Assembly: GCA_030684935.1 (NCBI GenBank)
Contig: JAUXXH010000038.1
Location: 1 to 55,872, forward strand
DNA from: Pseudolabrys sp.
GTDB taxonomy: Bacteria > Pseudomonadota > Alphaproteobacteria > Rhizobiales > Xanthobacteraceae
Direction of reading: 5' to 3'
Length of the DNA stretch: 55,872 bases
The notes beneath the pieces are model-generated. The model did not search any database, was not told where the DNA came from, and saw only the letters and a list, made by a program, of their open reading frames with translations. Below are positions 53,741 through 55,872 of this stretch, piece by piece. Position 1 is the stretch's first letter; each line of letters starts with the position of its first letter. A program made the translations under genes and the position numbers.

Positions 53741-54184
53741 TTGGATAACGACGCCCCTCGCCGACTGCAATATTCCGCCGCCATCGCCTGCGGCGTCTTC
53801 GCCGCACTCGTGATGCATATTGTTCTCACCGTGCTCGGCGCCGGGCTGGACGCGGTGCTGCGCGGCAGCGGCGCCGGTCAGCCGCAGCAATTCGCCTCGG
53901 CGCTGGCGTGGTGGGCGATCGCCGCCGCCGGCTTTGCCGGCGGGCTCGGGGCCGGCATCTATCTGATCGCTGCGGCGCGCGAGCGCGTTTTTGTGTCGAA
54001 ACTGGCGCAGCGTTTTTTGATTGCCGTGGTTTTCGCGGCGGCCACCGCCGGCGGCATCATGAGCAAGAGCGGCAATGTCGGCGGCGCCATCGACGTGCTG
54101 GCCGGCGTGACAGCGCTGGCGCTCGGGCTGGTGTGCGCCTTCTGCGGGGCGCGGCTCGCCTACCTCAACGCCGAGCAGGTGTAG
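53741..54184 (+). CDS. small integral membrane protein
   Basis: A 147-residue protein with four predicted membrane helices (AIACGVFAALVMHIVLTVLG; WWAIAAAGFAGGLGAGIYLI; LIAVVFAAATAGGIM; VLAGVTALALGLVCAFCGAR). Start is TTG 53741 with GGAAG about 10 bases upstream. The N-terminus DNDAPRRLQYS is cytoplasmic. No family recognised and no catalytic motif. It is convergent with the PilZ gene, with 3 bases between stops. Confidence 0.7.
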   Translation: MDNDAPRRLQYSAAIACGVFAALVMHIVLTVLGAGLDAVLRGSGAGQPQQFASALAWWAIAAAGFAGGLGAGIYLIAAARERVFVSKLAQRFLIAVVFAAATAGGIMSKSGNVGGAIDVLAGVTALALGLVCAFCGARLAYLNAEQV

Positions 54185-54187
54185 CGG

Positions 54188-54463
54188 TCAGGCGGAGTCG
54201 CCCGGCAGCCGGAAAAAGCGCACGCCGATGCGATCGCCCTTCTGCCACAGGATGCGGCAGCCACGCTTGATCTGACCGTCGCGGGTCAGCAGCAAGATGA
54301 AACTGGCCGGCAGCGCAAAGTCGGGACCGATGCAGAGCTGCGCGCCATCTTCCGACACGTTTGCCAGTGTGATGGGGATACGTTTGCCGGAGGGCGTCTC
54401 CAGCCAGCCCGGAATGGTGACGCGGCGGCGGATCTGGTTCCGAATCTCGGACACGTCGCTCAC
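54188..54463 (-). CDS. PilZ-domain protein
   Basis: A 91-residue single PilZ domain, the family that binds cyclic di-GMP. The RxxxR element is seen as IRRRV near the N-terminus and the second motif as NVSEDGAQLCIGPDFALPAS, where Asn replaces the usual Asp of DxSxxG; binding may be weakened. It continues FILLLTRDGQIKRGCRILWQ, GDRIGVRF. Start is GTG 54463, five bases after the stop of the upstream zinc-ribbon-like gene; the two are probably one operon. Confidence 0.82.
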   Translation of the reverse strand: MSDVSEIRNQIRRRVTIPGWLETPSGKRIPITLANVSEDGAQLCIGPDFALPASFILLLTRDGQIKRGCRILWQKGDRIGVRFFRLPGDSA

Positions 54464-54468
54464 GCCAG

Positions 54469-54687
54469 CTACTCGCGCGCGGCGACGGCGAGCACCGGCG
54501 CAGGATGTGCGTAGCGCGACAGCGGCGGCAGCCGATAGGCAGGCAGCGCCGGAAGGTCACGCCACGCCAACCGGCGGCACGCGGTGCACTGAAAGGCGAC
54601 CAGTCCGTCGCGCGACGCTGTTGCGCGCATGGTTCCGGCCAAAGCGGTCTCGCTGCCGCAGTGCCGGCAAGTCCGTGCAAAGATCAT
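54469..54687 (-). CDS. small zinc-ribbon-like protein
   Basis: A 72-residue protein with two Cys pairs, CRHC near residue 7 and CTAC near residue 34, spaced like a zinc ribbon (ARTCRHCGSETALAGTMRAT; VAFQCTACRRLAWRDLPALP). ATG 54687; no clear ribosome site. Role unknown; it is linked to the PilZ gene by a 5-base gap. Confidence 0.6.
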   Translation of the reverse strand: MIFARTCRHCGSETALAGTMRATASRDGLVAFQCTACRRLAWRDLPALPAYRLPPLSRYAHPAPVLAVAARE

Positions 54688-54827
54688 GGAGGTTCCGATT
54701 GCTTCTCAATAACACAACGCGCTGCGGTACTATGCGTTCCCGCCCTTCGCGACGTGCCGGATACGGCGAATGCGCAACAGTCGGCGCCTAATTCTTCGCG
54801 CGTGAGCCGTGGCAGCGCGGCCCAAAA

Positions 54828-55529
54828 ATGTTCCGCATCGACGAATTTAAAATACCTCACATCATGATACTGTCTTTACGCCGTCGACAGGCTGACCTCC
54901 CAAGCCCCAAAAGCGACCCGATGCCCGAGGCTGACGTCACCGCCCCTCCCCTCCGCTGGCTGCTTGCCGGCCCCGATAAACGTCTTGCCGCATTCCGCTA
55001 CTGGATCCGCGACACCGCCATGGAGCTTCTGAACACCGGGGCCCACAACGCCCTTCGCCTGCTGCCGACCGATCCATGCTCCAACGTCGGCGCGCTGTTG
55101 GGCCGCCTGTCGCGGTTCCGGTACCCCGAGAGCGATGCGCGCGCGCGCCGTCTTTACGAGGCGCTGCACCCCGGTCATAGCGCCGAAGATGTTGACCGCT
55201 ACATGCGCCGCCTCTGGACAGGCGTCGGCCGGACCATGGCGGAGTATTCCGTCCTGGACAGGCTGTGGCCGGACGGCCGCATCCGGGTCGAGGGCCTCGA
55301 GCACCTCACCGCGGCGCGTATTTCTGAGCAACCGATTCTCATTGCTGCCCTGCACCTCGGAAACTGGGAAGTCATCGGCCCGGCCCTCGTCTGCAATGGC
55401 TTTCCAGGCAGTGCAATTTACGAAGTCCCTGAGAATCGTTTCGATCACAGGATCGCCTTGGAGGTCCGGCGGCGGTGGCTGCCGTCCCCGCCTGCGCGGC
55501 CGCCCTTGCCCGCTTCGCGCCAGACATGA
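54828..55529 (+). CDS. lipid A-type lysophospholipid acyltransferase, 3'-truncated
   Basis: A 233-residue frame whose first ~217 residues match the LpxL/HtrB acyltransferase family: RLLPTDPCSNVGALLGRLSR, DVDRYMRRLWTGVGRTMAEY, VEGLEHL, and the HX4(D/E) site in ALHLGNWEVIGPALVCNGFP. After VPENRFDHRIALEVRRRW (near 55480) the family sequence stops; the last ~15 residues are Pro/Arg-rich and end at TGA 55527. Normal members are near 300 residues and contain further conserved blocks. The gene is therefore broken, and what follows is a highly structured region. ATG 54864 or 54921 are alternative starts. Confidence 0.75.
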   Translation: MFRIDEFKIPHIMILSLRRRQADLPSPKSDPMPEADVTAPPLRWLLAGPDKRLAAFRYWIRDTAMELLNTGAHNALRLLPTDPCSNVGALLGRLSRFRYPESDARARRLYEALHPGHSAEDVDRYMRRLWTGVGRTMAEYSVLDRLWPDGRIRVEGLEHLTAARISEQPILIAALHLGNWEVIGPALVCNGFPGSAIYEVPENRFDHRIALEVRRRWLPSPPARPPLPASRQT

Positions 55530-55549
55530 CTTATCGCCCCTGTTTGTGA

Positions 55550-55867
55550 CGCGGGGTGCGCCGACGGGCCCGTTTTCCGTCCCTCGCATGAGGGAATGGA
55601 GCGCCGGGAGGCGCCAGGGCGGTGGTGCTAGGCCGCCCTCAGGCGGGCATTGACGGAGCCCGCCGCGCGCCCACGGCCGGATCCCGGTTACCCGGGGCGA
55701 CCGCTTCGGGGGCACGCGCCCCCATTGACGGTGGGGGCGGCGCCTCCCGGCGCTCCACCGCGGCGCCATTGTCGGGCGCCGCTCCCGCCCCAGCGTGTCG
55801 AGACGCTGATCAGAACCCCTCGGCAGCAGGGGCGGGATGCGTGGACGTTAAGCCCATTATAGGAATC
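55550..55867 (+). ncRNA. dense structured-RNA region; candidate HEARO/omega-RNA or group II intron 5' end
   Basis: About 300 bases with nested hairpins and no convincing gene. Perfect 19-bp outer arms (55597-55615 and 55739-55757) enclose stem GGGCGG/CCGCCC (55617-55638), stem GGCGGGC/GCCCGCC (55642-55664, loop ATTGACGGA) and stem CGCCCCC/GGGGGCG (55717-55739, loop ATTGACGGT). Small hairpins precede it: GACGG/CCGTC (55563-55581) and CCCTC/GAGGG (55581-55594). The 5' part, GGTGCGCC...CGTTTTCC, reminds me of IscB/IsrB omega-RNA (HEARO), which lies upstream of its nuclease gene; an ATG at 55868 with AGGA ahead is consistent. GTGCG at 55556 also fits a group II intron start. The window ends here. 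Confidence 0.4.
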
Positions 55868-55872
55868 ATGTC
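55550..55872 (+). mobile_element. possible left end of an inserted element
   Basis: Inferred from the broken acyltransferase gene upstream, the abrupt change to structured sequence, and GTGA at 55546-55549 just before it. HEARO elements are reported to insert right after ATGA or GTGA; ATGA also occurs at 55526-55529. The exact boundary is anywhere between about 55480 and 55550. No transposase is visible inside the window. Confidence 0.35.

Overview
The window is GC-rich chromosomal DNA of an alphaproteobacterium, most likely order Hyphomicrobiales (Rhizobiales), in the Nitrobacteraceae/Xanthobacteraceae neighbourhood. The support is a trxB-lsrB/vtlR pair followed by an AbcR-type sRNA, a tRNA-His with A73 and no encoded G-1, a PdhS-like kinase, phasins behind a PhaR-like operator, an Irr-like iron box, and three Bug-type (TctC) solute receptors. 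No virus, plasmid backbone or CRISPR array is visible. Assignments rest on reading protein and DNA motifs by eye; no database search was run.

Layout. 1-4.3 kb: 3' end of carB, greA, and an exported DsbA-like thiol protein. 4.3-8 kb: an AtuA/DUF1446 catabolic operon with a Bug receptor, divergent from a LysR regulator. 8-10.9 kb: an Lrp/AsnC regulator, trxB, the LsrB/VtlR regulator and an AbcR sRNA. 10.9-14.3 kb: a diheme cytochrome c and a PQQ-type sugar dehydrogenase whose signal-peptide region carries a one-base frameshift, then a gene remnant and a second Bug receptor. 14.5-18.2 kb: a large L,D-transpeptidase, tRNA-His and two phasins. 18.4-27.2 kb: PAS histidine kinase, a VWA-like exported protein, an iron ABC transporter (binding protein and permease, no ATPase nearby) and an AsmA-like protein. 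27.2-31.4 kb: glpD and glpK interleaved with two stand-alone receiver proteins. 31.6-34.6 kb: amidotransferase, SDR, malonyl-CoA decarboxylase. 34.9-41.9 kb: peptide-type ABC transporter (fused ATPase, binding protein, two permeases) followed by a CaiB/BaiF CoA-transferase. 42-43 kb: a HigBA toxin-antitoxin pair and a DsrE-like protein. 43.1-50 kb: a catabolic cluster (ThDP enzyme, cyclase, TetR, BKACE, Bug receptor, D-tartrate dehydratase-like enzyme). 50-54.7 kb: Uup-type ABC-F ATPase, MFS transporter and small proteins including a PilZ domain.

The right end is the most unusual part. A lipid A-type acyltransferase gene loses its family sequence near 55480, and is followed by about 300 bases of dense nested hairpins, including a perfect 19-bp inverted repeat and two hairpins with nearly identical 9-nt loops. 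A start codon lies at the very edge of the window. My preferred reading is the left end of an inserted element carrying a structured RNA, possibly a HEARO/omega-RNA of the IscB/IsrB type; a group II intron is the main alternative. The window ends before this can be decided.

Taken together the region is mostly catabolic and regulatory: several small organic acid modules, each with its own receptor and regulator, next to carbon storage (phasins), glycerol use, iron uptake and envelope maintenance.
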